From Diphasiastrum complanatum (taxonomy: Eukaryota > Streptophyta > Lycopodiopsida > Lycopodiales > Lycopodiaceae): DNA of 64,000 bases. Location of the stretch: positions 16,871,745 to 16,935,744 of the forward strand of contig CM055113.1 in the NCBI GenBank assembly GCA_029204225.1. The letters are read 5' to 3'. Shown in pieces: positions 10,741 through 22,270 of this stretch. The notes below the pieces were generated by a model. It was not told where the DNA came from. It saw only the letters and a program-made list of their open reading frames with translations, and searched no databases. How positions within the stretch are numbered: the first letter of the stretch is position 1; each line of letters begins with the position of its first letter. The position numbers and the translations under genes are program-made.

Positions 10741-12419
10741 ACTCCTGCATGTTTTATGTTTTGACTGTCACATCTAGTGACATGATTCGGTATGGTTCAA
10801 TACGACCTAAGAACCGCCATATCCAAGTAGTTATGTTGCCAATTGTGTGAATCAATAGCATCATCAGAAAAGAACAAATGCCATCAAGGAATCTATTGAA
10901 AAAATCAAGATAGCATACCACCACAATGTAACTCCTCTAACGAAGACTATGAAAATGGAGTCGTCAAATAGAAACCATTGCAACATAGATGAAACGACTG
11001 TCATTTATGACCAACACTGCAATGGTAGTGGCGCACAAATAGATAAAATGTTGCTTCCTATAGACCATGTTGCTATACCAATGGACCAGGAATCTTAAAG
11101 GAAATCATCATCATGTACTCGATACCTAAAGCATGAGGAACAATGTTGTTGCCAACTGTTGGGTTCTGGTCGCCAAATACCAATAACAAACTGTTATAGC
11201 GTTTACTCCTTGTCCCTGTTTTTTACAACTTTATGCACAAATGTACTTTTTGTAAAATACCCAAATGGCTAAGTCACTGGCCTGTGGTGACCTTTGTAAA
11301 AGAATTGTAGATAAAACAATTATTAGAGTTACTGAGCCTTTGAGCTGCATGCTGAGCTTTGGTGCAGGGTATTGGGCCATTAATTAGGAGTGGTTGGATT
11401 AACCTCCTAGAAAGTAGGAAAGTTTACTAGTCAATGGGACACGTGTCATATGCTCATTGGAACACTTGGCTCTTATTAGAGTCATGAGATATCTTCGAGT
11501 TACTATGGACTTTTGCATTTGTTATGGAGCAGTTGGCAACGAATGAGCGACATGTTAGGGTTGACCAGTGAAACAAAACACGTGTCATATGCTCGCTGGG
11601 ACACTTGGTCCAATGTATGAGTGACACATGTCAGCCTACTTGCTTGCCTAAGTGTCAAGGTACTGCCAAGTGGCAAGCGTCGACTATGCATGGAGTTCCC
11701 CATGTGTTGACGTTGGGATGTGTCAGGGTGAAGGGGTACTTGAGGATTGTGTATAAGTGAGCCTAGAGAGAGAGGCATTCCTCATCACTTTCTATGCAGC
11801 AAAGGTTGCGAGGAGACAAGGCAGCCAGCTCCACTGTGTTTCATGCTTGTTGATGCTATGTACTTATAGAGATTTCAGTAAAGTTAAATTTTGAGATCTA
11901 GTTGTACACACTTTATTGTGATTGAGTGTAGTTCAGGAAGAGCCAAGAGTTGAGAAGAGGGCTGCAAAAAACTTCAAAATAGAACTAACAGGACCATCAT
12001 TGATAAGTGGCTTGGAGAGATTGGAGCCAACAAGAGTCTGCAGGCTATCTCTAAGGTACAGCAGGGATTTGGGCACTGTTCAAGCCGGAAAATGGGTTGT
12101 TTGAGGCTCCAAAAAACTGGTTATGTGGTTTAGGTCCAGCTCTTACAGCTAGGAGTCAGGAGCTACAATTTTCTATTGAAATCATCACCGTTTTTGACTT
12201 GCAGCCTACTGTTTTTTGCTATGGCATGGTGTAGAGACACCCTATATCAGAGAAATTGAAGGTTTTGAGAATTGCAGAAGGACTACAGTAGGCTGTTCCA
12301 GCTAGGACAGACTTGATGTACTCATTTGAAGTAGATTTTGAGAGAAAGACATCTATTTAACCCCACCATAGACCTTTAATGAGGCTGGCAGGTTTGGATC
12401 ACAATGATTATGGATCCAC
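10741..12419. other. Non-coding stretch, possible LTR/leader of the next gypsy element
   Basis: No recognisable coding. A GTATAAGTG box near 11750 followed by AGAGAGAGAGGCATTCCTCATCAC looks like an LTR promoter, and a candidate LTR start TGTTGTTGCC lies near 11146, but no partner LTR or clear PBS was found. The weak open frame at 11922-12104 has no recognisable motif. Confidence 0.35.
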
Positions 12420-12912
12420 AAGAGGGTACTAGTACTAGATTAACCAGGGCTGAAAAAGTTACAGCTAAGGTGGATGCTATGGAGGTCATATTACATCAAA
12501 TTCTAGTCAATTGAAGACATCAAGATCCCCACAAGAACCAGAAAGAGCAAGTGGAACGACAAAAATAGCAGTTGGGCCTATGTCAAGTGAAAAGGAAGCT
12601 GAGATTCCCCTGAAATCAAGGAAGCTGCCAACAATCAAGGATTTGAAGCCACCAAAGTATACAGGGGCAGTTGTTATGCGCAATATTGATAACATGGAGA
12701 ATTGGATTCAAAAGTGGGAAAAGGCTTTTCAGATGTCCGACATCATGATGATCATCAAAATATTGCTGAGGCTACCTACTGGTTACAAGAAACAACACAA
12801 CGTTGGAGGAGGAAAGTTGAAAAGGACAATTTGGTACATGTTACTTGAGAAGCTTTTAAACATATGTTTATAGAGAATTGGGTGCCCCTCGATGAGAACC
12901 TCAAGTAGGGAA
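12420..12912 (+). pseudogene. Gypsy gag, 5' part
   Basis: Retrotrans_gag-type capsid fragment. It reads LKPPKYTGAVV..NIDNMENWIQKWEKAFQMSD, then after a one-frame shift near 12760 ATYWLQETTQRWRRKVEKDN, a TGA, EAFKHMFIENWVPLDENLK and a TAG. The frame resumes at 13490 beyond an inserted MITE, so the two pieces were one gag. Frameshift and stops make it non-functional. Confidence 0.8.
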
Positions 12913-12924
12913 ATGTGTCCGTAC

Positions 12925-13481
12925 CATAGAACCCACGGTTCCTAGAACTGTGGAAGGAACCGTACCACGGTTCCTTGAACCGTGGTACAATTCATCTAAA
13001 CAAATAAATAATTAATTATTCAATTAATTCCCCCCCCCCAAAACCCCCTCCTGCCAGTGATGAGGCATGATGGCTGATTCGCTACACTCACAGACGGACG
13101 ATCCTGCTGCTTTGGCTACGATCATGTCATGCAAATTCGAGAATCCATTTCACATGACTTCTTTGCCTTAGGCATTCCATCAGAGGAAGGATTCCGCCCG
13201 CTGACTTTCCGCTGAAGGATTCCGCTGCATGACTTCACATGTCTTCTTCCCCTTATGCATTCCATCAGACTCCAGAGGAAGGATTCCGCCCGCTGACTTT
13301 CTGCCGAATTAATTCCGCTGATTCCACTGCATGACTTCCCGCTGACTTTCCACACAATAATATATAAAAAATAATCAATTAATAACTACACGCGGTTCAC
13401 CACGGTTCTGGCAAAAAAAAATTGAGAAAAGTACGGTTCTCAGATTTGTGGTGAAACCGCCCACGGTTCATTAATTCTGTG
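12925..13481. mobile_element. hAT-type MITE (557 bp) inside gypsy gag
   Basis: Flanked by a perfect 8-bp duplication GTCCGTAC (12917-12924 and 13482-13489). Ends are CATAGAA on the left and TTCTGTG on the right (reverse complement CACAGAA). ACGGTTC/GAACCGT motifs are repeated near both ends. Removing the element and one duplication copy restores the gag reading NVSVQEYVAKYIEYVMQIPE, which independently confirms the insertion. It encodes nothing recognisable and shares the CATAG terminus and the 8-bp duplication with the larger hAT at 5267. Confidence 0.88.
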
Positions 13482-13489
13482 GTCCGTAC

Positions 13490-14350
13490 AAGAGTATGTG
13501 GCCAAGTACATTGAGTATGTGATGCAGATACCAGAGGAGGTTTCGATGTTTCTATAGGTGTTCCATTTTGTGGAGGGCTTGCGTGAGAGCCTTTGGCCTT
13601 TCATGAGAAAGGAGTAGGACACAAGCCTTTAGGAAAAAAGAAAGTTTGAAAAATAGAAGGATCAATCCGCGCACAAGAGGCGGTTCAAAGTGCAAAAAGA
13701 GTGAAGTTGCAGGTGCCTCGAAAGGTAAAGGGTGGTATCGAACATCCAATGCCCAAGGGGGCCAACGCTTTTCGATGCTATCGTAGGAGTTGGAGCGGGC
13801 AAAGAAGGAAAATTTTTGCTTCGGCTGTCTAGCGTGGTATAGGTGGAAGGAGCTTCCACATAACCCTTCCCGAACCACTTATAGCTTGCAGATTGAGGAG
13901 GCAAATCCTATGAAGATTGAAGAGCTTGCACAAGAAGAACCTCAATAAGGAAAATTGTGAGAGAGGCAAAATCTTGCACAATTAGAATCTCAGGAGGAGA
14001 GTGTTGGTCTCTTTGCTCACGTTTACCTTGGATATACCATAGAAGATGTATGGTTAAGAGAAATGGCAAACTTCTTGTTCTAGCTTATAAGGAGTTGCGT
14101 AAGAAAATTGTTCATTTATGTGATAGCCCTAGTGCTGGTCATCTTGGTGTGGATGGGGCCCATGAGCCGATCTTACGTAACTTTTGGTGGCCTAATTTGA
14201 AGGACGTCTACCATTATGTAGTGCACTGTTTGAAGTGCTAGGCCAATAAAGCCGAAAGGATCAAGACTCTTGGAGTTTTACACCCACTGCTTGTGCCAAG
14301 AGGGACACTGGAGAGTATCTCCATTGACTTTGTCACCAACTGATCGATGT
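13490..14350 (+). pseudogene. Gypsy gag 3' part joined to integrase zinc domain
   Basis: Continuation of gag after the MITE: EYVAKYIEYVMQIPEEVSMF, then FVEGLRESLWPFMRKE with stops. From about 14050 the frame is integrase: NGKLLVLAYKELRKKIVHLC, SAGHLGVDGAHEPILRNFWW and YHYVVHCLKC (the H2C2 zinc-binding domain), then a TAG, ANKAERIKTLGVLHPL and SISIDFVTN. Protease, reverse transcriptase and RNase H are missing, so gag is fused to integrase by a large internal deletion. Confidence 0.8.
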
Positions 14351-14402
14351 GTTTAAAGTAGCTAGCCCATTTGTCGAGCATGGATTACGATCATCCATAG
14401 GT

Positions 14403-14928
14403 CTAATAGGGTAGGAAATTTTTCTGGCATGAACATCCTTCTTTGTCACCTTCTTGCTTTTTATCCCTGCCCAAGGTGGACTCCATCTTCTTGGCCAAAG
14501 AAATTGCTGTCTCCAGATCCTGAGAATTGGAAAGCTCCAATTTAGCCTTCATATGAATGTTCTTAGCCTCATAAATGAAATGCTCCACTTGCATAGCCCG
14601 CTGGCAACTCAGAAATACGGCTAAAGTTTTTGAAGCTCCATAACATATTTGCTTAGTGTACCCTTTTACACAGCTTCGAAGCTTAGCTCTTGCCTCCGTG
14701 GCATCATGCACAGGTGAAAACTCGTTCAAGAACACCTCCTTGAATTTAGCTCATGTATCCACTATATGTGAGTTGCCAGCCTTTTACTGCAACTTCAATC
14801 CTGACCACCACTTTGAGCCAAACCCTGACTTTATTGTAGCAAAAAACACTGACTTCATTGCTTTTTCTCTGTGAATCAAACATCATGGGAAATCCATCCC
14901 ATAGCTTCTTCTGCTGTTCCTTTGCCAT
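14403..14928 (-). pseudogene. Antisense gypsy gag fragment
   Basis: Minus-strand capsid-type gag: from 14735 FLNEFSPVHDATEARAKLRS, then VEHFIYEAKNIHMKAKLELS and DLETAISLAKKMEST, the pattern of retrotrans_gag followed by its helical tail. A weaker upstream piece reads from 14928. It is a different element from the sense gypsy that ends at about 14350, inserted or joined in the opposite direction. No LTR was identified. Confidence 0.65.
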
Positions 14929-15511
14929 GAAACTCCGAGAGTGTAATATGGTTAAAATGTAACCGTAAAATCATGTGGTATTGAGGGTTCATCTTCCTAA
15001 GCATATCGTAATATATTATTAGCTTCTACTGAATCTACCCTATGAGTGAGATGCACAGAACACTGAAATTCACCTTCTATCTGGCCACATCCTCCTCAGT
15101 TCTTGATGACACTTATCGAAGACTTTAAGGAGCCAAGTACAAAGCCTCATTTCTATTTGGTTTTTCCTGCTCAAATCTGGAGTCCTCGGTTTTTGTGTGG
15201 CAATTTGTCAGCCTATCAACCATCCGTACAGCCTATAATTAGGTCCTTTAACCTGCTTTACTCTTTGAAGCCTTATTCCTGGTTTTTCATGTGATTTTCT
15301 GCACTAAGTCTTGCCACGCAAATAACTCCTTTCAAAGTATACATTGTTTAACAGCATTGTTCAAAAGTTGGCCAGTTTGTCTAAATATCTCAAAAAGATT
15401 GCTATAGTTTTGCTCATTAATGAAGTTGCAAATGTGAGTAAGGTTAACAAATTGCACATTTTGAATAGCATTTTAGTACCAATGATCAAGTATGAGATTT
15501 TCTATCTTCAG

Positions 15512-15640
15512 GTGGTATCTGTAACTTCCTTCCATTCGGGTACTGGGTTTAACTTGATGGCGGATTCGGCAATAATTACTGGAACGTTCCGTTCTAATCA
15601 AAATGATAGTCTTTTGAAACTTAAGAATCGCATTACACAG
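15512..15640 (+). CDS. ILL: IAA-amino acid hydrolase (ILR1-like), internal exon c
   Basis: 43-codon exon, phase 0 at both ends: acceptor TTTTCTATCTTCAG, donor GTATGCAA at 15641. It encodes VVSVTSFHSGTGFNLMADSA, then IITGTFRS and LKLKNRITQ. This matches the block that in ILR1/ILL proteins reads roughly V-x-GG-x-AFNVIPD-x-V-x-x-GGT-x-R. Departures here are SGTGFNLMAD for GGxAFNVIPD and TGTFRS for GGTxR. These are not metal ligands, but the block is normally well conserved. Confidence 0.85.
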
Positions 15641-16475
15641 GTATGCAATTTGAAGCTTTAAGTCTAGTCTTAATGCAAACATAGTTTCGTGCCTTGGTAC
15701 TTCCTGTCATCTGACAAACTATAGCTGGAAAACATTTTGCTATCTTTATTGAGATTTTGAGACCCAATTGCTAATTTCACTGTCTATGTCTTGTAAGATT
15801 GTATAGGTAGATATGGAGCTTAATTGTATGGACGATGATGGAGTCTAATCTCATGGGAACATTTTGTAATATGCATAAGTTGGTATGTGGAAGTTTAACT
15901 TTCTAGCTGTGTCTAGGAAATTTCTGCTTTTGTGGGATAGAATAGCTGTCACTGGAAATGAAACCATGAACATTTTCTTGTCCTCTGGCAGACTATTCTG
16001 TCTTCAACTTTAATTTCTGGAATGTCATTGAAACTTTAGTAGCTTGTTCTCATGGAAGATGTTCGGTTACTTGGGGAACTACTTGATGTGCTCCTTATTT
16101 AGTTGCTCAATGCTTCATACCTAAAAGTTAGTCTTCCAATCTCTCATTGTATCTCAAATGATTTTAGCATTTTTGGAAGAAGATATAATGCAAGTGAAAC
16201 AATAAGTGTGCTGTTGTAACTTTGAACAGGTTTGAAGCATACAACCCATTAAACTCATCTAGACTATTTTTGAGTTCTGAAAGCCTAGCTTCTATTAACT
16301 TTGAACAATCACTAGAACACCAACTCATCATAATCATAAACCTATCATGTATTTTATGGCTGTGTGTAGTACTTCAGCAAAGAGCTTCAAAAATTTGTTG
16401 TGAAAAGTTTCAAACCTTTTGGCACATTGCTTCGAAGGACATTGGAAAGGGGATGAATTTGTTATGAATTTGCAG
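15641..16475 (+). other. ILR1-like intron C (835 bp)
   Basis: GTATGC donor to AATTTGCAG acceptor. AT-rich, no transposon or coding signal seen. Confidence 0.85.
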
Positions 16476-16868
16476 GTTATCATGAACCAAGCTGATGTTT
16501 ACAAGTGCACAGCGATTGTGGATTTTCTTGAAAGTGAACACCCTTTTTATCCTCCTACTATTTGCGATGAAAATGCTTACAAGCTTGTTCGTCAAGTGGC
16601 AACTGACATGCTGAGTGAAAAGAACGTTTATCTAGCAAAGCCTTCAATGAAGGGGGAGGATTTTGCATTCTATTTGCAGTATATTCCTGGTGCCTATTTC
16701 TATATAGGCACAAGAAATGAGACACTTGGATCTTACCATGCAGGACATTCTCCTTCATTCCAGATTGATGAGGAAGTTCTATATTTAGGTGCAGCCTTGC
16801 ATGCTGCAATGGCAGGGCGGTATCTGAAACAGGTGCAGTTAAGAATGAATCCTTCTAGTGCTGGCTAA
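16476..16868 (+). CDS. ILL: IAA-amino acid hydrolase (ILR1-like), last exon and stop
   Basis: 130 codons plus TAA. It begins VIMNQADVYKCTAIVDFLES, continues PPTICDENAYKLVRQVATDM and KPSMKGEDFAFYLQYIPGAY, and carries the last metal-ligand region SYHAGHSPSFQIDEEVLYLG, then ALHAAMAGRYL. With exon a (Cys, His) and exon b (Glu, His), all five expected metal-ligand positions are present, so the enzyme looks catalytically competent. The end, LKQVQLRMNPSSAG, lacks the HDEL/KDEL-type ER-retention signal found in many family members, so retention is uncertain. Confidence 0.92.
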   Translation, partial: VIMNQADVYKCTAIVDFLESEHPFYPPTICDENAYKLVRQVATDMLSEKNVYLAKPSMKGEDFAFYLQYIPGAYFYIGTRNETLGSYHAGHSPSFQIDEEVLYLGAALHAAMAGRYLKQVQLRMNPSSAG

Positions 16869-19284
16869 AATTTGTGAAAAATTTCATTGACTTCCTTGCT
16901 ATTTTATCCCTCACAGGGTTCATTGTAAGATCAGAATCAAGTGAATCTATCCTACTTAGCTGAAATAATTTGTGTACAGGACTTTTTGTTTGCTGAACAA
17001 GGTCAGCTATTTGATTCTTTGGTTCAAGAACTAAGGCACTAACATGAATACAGTTTTTTTGTGACGAATTTGCATTTTGGTAATGCTCAACCTTCTTGTG
17101 ACTGGTTGGCATATGTTTATGTTTTTCAAATTTTGTTTTCAGTAGGACCATTGCTCTTGCAGAGGTGGTGCGGGCTTTCTAAATGAACCTTGATACACTG
17201 GTGGGTGCCTGAAAAACATGTCTCTGTATGCTTGTCCCCACATACCATTCTGTACTTTAGAAATCATAGAAAAACATTTAACAAAAAATAACACACTCCA
17301 TACCTTTTGCACTATATGGGTGCATGGAAGTAGCAATCAGGGGAGCTCCATACCAATCCGTTTCAGCATGTGAATGGAACTACTATTATAGACACCAAGA
17401 AAAGCCAATGTGTTTAAATATCTCTCACTCGCATAATGTAGCTTTGACCATCTTGTGAACTTATGTGTAAAAAAATTCATTCGTGCACTTCATATGGTAG
17501 CTTGAAGCATTGTATGGCTAATCTTGTAAGCATGTAACTCAATCATACAAATAAAGGTTCCATTATGAGGACCATTGGAAGCAGATGCTTTCTTACAATA
17601 GGCCGATAATAAGAAAATTATTTGGATGTGACGGCTACTTACATCATATATGTATCATATTAAGTCCTCATTATGTCATTCTCAATCCAAGAATTCAACC
17701 ATCTTATGATAAATTTAGTACCATGTAAGCATGCTCTCTACATAAGTAGAAATTCTTGACACAATAATGACATTGAAGCCTTGTAATATGTTAGACATTG
17801 AGATTGCACAATCCTAATAAGCCTTTATTATGTAATCAAGACCAAAATACTTTGTGAATCAATATTGAATTCAAAACAAAGTTTGTTCTGATGAGCAATG
17901 TGCATACCTTTGTGCATTATCTTTATGACTTTTTGGAGAGAATCTGTGCACCCTGGTATATTTCCATATTATTGATTTGTCATTTCGAGATTTAGTAAAA
18001 GCTTTGAGCATTATTCTGGTAGTGTGATTGTTACTGCATTCTGATGTAGATCTCAACTAGGAAATGATCAAACATGTAAGAAGAATGTACTTTTCATGTA
18101 TGTAGCTAGTCAGCCCATCAGGGACTGGTTTATTGAATGAATGAGTCAACTGATGAATGAAAGGCACAAATCATCTAGATATTTTTACATTTGGGTGACT
18201 CGGGGACCATAGTAGGTACTTCGATACTTAAATACAAAAAAGTGATTTGAGTTAATGTCTTGCAAGGCATAAGCAGCCATAAATACTATTTTGAATCATG
18301 TGTACTATAGCTTCTTGGAAAGAGGCGATTGAGAGCATTCTCATGGTGTCTTTGCATGTTGGGAATGATGAATTAAGAAAGCTATTTAAAAAAAAAAAAG
18401 TTTTGATTTATAAAAGAAGAAATGCGTGATATTTAACATTGTTCTTGGGGTTAGGGTAGTAGGCTACACCCCTCCATGATAGCTTTGGAGCATTTTTTCT
18501 CATAATCGATGTCTTGGCTCATCCCTCCTCTCTACTTATGCGCGCGCGCGCGCGTGTGTAGAAGGAACACACCCTACTTTTTTTTTTTTTCTAGTACAAG
18601 GTGAGTAAAAGGTGTGGTGGAGAGCAAAAGACTTCGCTACTCTCCTCTTGTGATTCTACAAGTTTATTGTCCTATCTTCAAGAGCTAAACAGTCAACGAC
18701 AAGGAGGATATGTGCACCTACTTTTTGTAGACACAATCGGTAAGTTTGTATTGTTTCCTTGTTGTTTTTCCTTATGGGATCTAGTGCAAGATATTCTTGT
18801 TGCACTTTTTGTAAGAGTTAGGGCATTTTTTAGCTTGAAACTCTTGTATCGCATTTAGGCCTATGTATTTGCCTTTGAAGATTTGACAGTCGTATTTTTT
18901 CTTTCCAAGAATCAAAGCCTTAATGAAGGTGCCGATTGTAGTGATTTTTGGTGCATTTTGATTTCTGGTTGTATTGAGAAATCAAATTGCTAAGGCTTGC
19001 ATCTTTGTATCCTTATCTCTTTTCGATAGTGCATGTCAATCTTGTTGTTATGTAGATCATTCATTATGATGATTGTTTCCATATTGTATGCTCACTTGTG
19101 GATTGTTCCGGATTGTATGAAAAATGTGTTCTTTAGCTTACGAACCAGATTCTCAAGGCAAATCTATTCTACTCCAAGTATTTTATGTGAGTCGGTAAAA
19201 ATCAAGTATACATAAAAGGTGATGCAATTGGATCTAATAAGGATTTATCCCATTTAGAAGATTTATCGCTTAGTGTACTTTTGG
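16869..19284. other. 3' flank of ILR1-like gene, no recognised gene
   Basis: AT-rich. A possible poly(A) signal AATAAAGG lies near 17548. A short alternating purine-pyrimidine tract (GCGCGCGCGCGCGTGTGTG) is at 18541-18559. Short open frames have no recognisable domains. Confidence 0.5.
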
Positions 19285-19496
19285 TGTAGCGAATTTGCTG
19301 CGTTTCTATTTTGTTTTCAGGATCCTAAGCAAGCGACTACAGATTACAGATCATGATAGAATCAATCGAGAAGACGACGTGAACGATGATGTGGAGAAGA
19401 GAACAACTAGTTAGTTATTCTATGTTATTGCTGTCTCTTTCAGCTGAGCGTGAAGTACAATACACCACGCTTGTCGAGCTGCCAGTTGGCGGCGCG
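19285..19496 (-). repeat. Copia 3' LTR copy, shortened
   Basis: Begins TGTAGCGAATTTGCTGCG like the copy at 21630 and shares CTAGTTAGTTATTCT and CAGTTGGCGGCG. It lacks about 250 bp present in the other copy (around 21757-22003) and stops at GGCGGCG, where it is joined directly to pol. Confidence 0.75.
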
Positions 19497-21560
19497 ACCA
19501 AAATTCACCTTTTGGACTCTGGATAGCTTCTTGATATGTTGCTGGTTCTTCAATGAAGCTGTAGTATTCGTGTTTCTTCGCTCCATTGAAGGTTGTCAAT
19601 GTATCGTTCTGGAGGTCTTCTTTGTCTTGTCGACCTTCTAGGTTCAGTTTGTCACTGTTCGAATGTTTCTTCTTCGTCGGGTTGATCTTCGGCTTCTTGC
19701 TGCTCTAGGTATGGGGCTTGACATTTTGATTTGATGTTTGCCCTTGATCTCCCTCTTGAATCGACAGTAGTGTGAAGATCTCATGCCCCTTTTCTTCTTT
19801 TAATCTAGGGAATGTGGACTCATCGAACTTCACATCTCTACTCGACACAACTTTCTTCATGGTTGGGTTGTAGAGTCTGTAAACTTGTGATCTGTTCGAG
19901 TATCTGACCATGACTGTCTGTTCTAACTTTTCATCGAGCTTGTTTCTTTGTTCCTTTGGTATGTGCTTGTATGCTGCACGTCCAAATACATGCACGTATG
20001 ACAGATCAGGCTTTTTACATGTCCACATTTCGTACGGTGTGTTTTGTTTTCTAGGGTTGTCGTTGTTGATCTGTTTTGGAGGTGTACTGCTGCAACTATT
20101 GCCTCAGCCCAAAATTGACTCGACAATCGAGCCTGTGCTATCATGCATCTGGCTCCTTCGACTAGTGTCCTGTTTCTTCTTTTTGCCACACCATTATATT
20201 TGGGTGTGTACGCAGGAGCCACACCATTATATTTGGGTGTGTACGCAGGAGTAAATTGATGCTCTATTCCTTGTTCTTGGCAGAATCTTGAAAATTCTGT
20301 GCTCTTGTACTCACCTCCATTATCAGACCTGATGATCTGAATCTTCTTTGAGGTGTGTCTTTTTGCGAATGCCACGAACTTCTTGAAAGAATCAAACATT
20401 TCAGATTTTATTTTCAAGTAATAGATCGTTGTCATCTGGTTGTAGTCATCAATGAACGTCAGTAAATACCTTGATCCTGAGAGTGAATCAACTTTCATCG
20501 GCCCACAGACATATGAGTGGACGAGCTCAAGAACTTCTTTAGCTTTTTTTCCCTCATGTACGAATGGATTTCGATGCTGTTTCCCTTTCTGACAGGCTTC
20601 GTAGAACTCAGTATCGGGTTTGCAAGTGATGTGTGAGGTTTCTCCCGAATCAATGACTACATCGCAGTCTTGTTCAATGTAGCTCGTCGAGGCTTCATCA
20701 AATATCGTGAAGGCCTCATCGCTTTTGTCTGCATCCTTTGATAACTTTGCAACATTCGCTTTGTCAGAGTTGAATCTGTAATCATATGAAAGTGTCCCTT
20801 TTTCTTGCAATGCATGCAAGGTATTGTCGGGTTAAACAAGCATTTGTTGGTTGTGTGTCCCGACTTGTGACAATGATCACATGAGGATGTTTGTTGGTTG
20901 TCGTTGCCTCTGCTCGAAGACTTTGTATTTGCCTTGTCGAATCTGGATCTGGGTTTGTTCTTCTTATTTCCTTTCGTGAAAAGGGCCTTCTCATGGTCAC
21001 TGCTTCCTTCTCCTCCCTCATCAGTCTCTCATCAGCGACAAGACTGATTGCTCTCTCGAATGTCATATCTGATAGACTCAGTATGAGCATTCTCAACGAT
21101 TGATAGGATGCAGGTAGGGTTTTCATGAAGTACATCAGCTGTTGTGGTGCTGGGACCTGGTGTTCCTGCCCTGATGCAACGAGTTGAGCGAAGATCATTC
21201 TGATCTTCTCAACATGCTGATCCAATTGGTTGCCATCCCAACGCATAGATTGTAGCTGATTGTGAAGGTGCATCACCAAAGTGGTAGTCCTCACTTCGTA
21301 CCTCTACTTTAGTCTTTCCCATGCTTCATGGCTGCTCTCATAGTCTTCAATCTGCATGAGTATTTCTTCGTTAATGGATGAAATGATGATCGCCATTGCA
21401 CGTTCATTTTTTCTGATCCACTCAGCTCTCCTTGGGTCTCCCTCTGGAGGCTGCACCTCTGTGAGTTCGGTCACCGACCATATGCCTTCCTTCAGAAGTG
21501 TTTTGATTTTAAATTTTATACTCTATAGTTTTCACCATCAAGACTGATTGCTATTCTCGT
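19497..21560 (-). pseudogene. Copia gag-protease-integrase
   Basis: Reading down from about 21500: gag (DPRRAEWIRKNERAMAIIIS, a stop near 21300, NQLQSMRWDGNQLDQHVEKI), a His/Cys stretch around 20840-20880, protease (VVIDSGETSHIT near 20640, where DSGASSHI is usual), the pre-integrase end (FYEACQKGKQHRNPF) and integrase (LLTFIDDYNQMTTIYYLK, IIRSDNGGEYKS, GIEHQFTPAYTPKYNGVA) to about 19900. The post-integrase linker runs to EAIQSPKGEFW near 19500, where the deletion begins. A 33-bp in-frame duplication repeats PAYTPKYNGVA. Part of the protease/pre-integrase region is missing. Confidence 0.85.
20185..20250. repeat. 33-bp perfect tandem duplication in copia integrase
   Basis: Unit GCCACACCATTATATTTGGG plus 13 further bases occurs twice, at 20185-20217 and 20218-20250. 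It adds 11 residues after the integrase DNGGEY block without breaking the frame. Confidence 0.9.
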
Positions 21561-21617
21561 TTGGATCAATGTAGCCTTAGAGAATCATTGTTCGGATATC
21601 ATGTAGCGATAGTCTGA

Positions 21618-21629
21618 GCTCCGATACCA
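21618..21629 (-). other. Primer-binding site (initiator tRNA-Met type)
   Basis: The minus strand reads TGGTATCGGAGC directly after the LTR end (ACTACA), the normal copia spacing; one mismatch to TGGTATCAGAGC. Confidence 0.8.
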
Positions 21630-22270
21630 TGTAGTGAATTTGCTGCGTTTTTGTTTTGTTTTCAGGATCCTAAGCAAGTGACTATAGATCACAGATCATG
21701 ACAGAATCAATCGAAAAGATGACGCGAACGATGAGGTGGAGAAGAAAACAATTGTATTTTCTGTTTTACGTTTTCCAATGAGTCGGTCAGTGTCTTGCTC
21801 GTTGGCGGCCTGACGCCTACCTCAGTCGCTGTGTTCTGCATGTTGGCAGGCTTTCATGCACAACTCTACTATCTTCTATTATTTTTGTTCTCACCGTTCT
21901 TTATCGTCCCCCTTTTGTGTTGATAAAAATGCATATTTAACTCCACTATGTGGAGTTTACAAGATAGTTTATCACAGAATTACAAGACAAGTTAATGCTA
22001 ATCAACTAGTTAGTTATTCTCTATTATCGCTATCTCTTTCAGCTAAGCATGAAGTACAATACACCACGCTCGTCGAGTTGCCAGTTGGCGGCGTGAATTG
22101 TTCTCTTTTGTTTCGTGTCTTCTTCTAGTGTTTTTCGTCACTTGGTCGTCGGGCCGAATCTCAAACACTTTTCATTCGATTTTCGGGGTATGTTCGCCCT
22201 TTGCTTCGTTTCACCTTGTTTCGCTTCGTCACCTTCGCGACAAAGTTGCAAGAGTTCACAATTTCTGACA
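21630..22270 (-). repeat. Copia 5' LTR
   Basis: On the plus strand it runs TGTAGTGAATTTGC to ATTTCTGACA, with TGT..ACA ends, the PBS on its inner side and the target duplication on its outer side. 641 bp. Confidence 0.75.

Larger units (their letters stand above)
4998..15511 (+). other. ILR1-like intron B (10.5 kb, nested transposons)
   Basis: Intron from GTACTA (4998) to TATCTTCAG (15511). It contains a hAT transposon, a tandem duplication, a deleted gypsy element carrying a MITE, and an antisense gypsy gag. The exon frames on either side are intact, so the gene probably still works if this intron is spliced; that is inferred. Confidence 0.85.
19285..22270 (-). mobile_element. Ty1/copia element, internally deleted, with 5-bp target duplication
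   Basis: Minus-strand copia with LTRs at 19285-19496 (3', shortened) and 21630-22270 (5'). TTTGG at 19280-19284 and 22271-22275 is the candidate target duplication. A PBS matching initiator tRNA-Met (reverse complement TGGTATCGGAGC) lies at 21618-21629. It keeps gag, protease and integrase; reverse transcriptase and RNase H are deleted. Next to the right-hand duplication is a gypsy pol tail, so it probably jumped into an older gypsy element. Confidence 0.8.
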
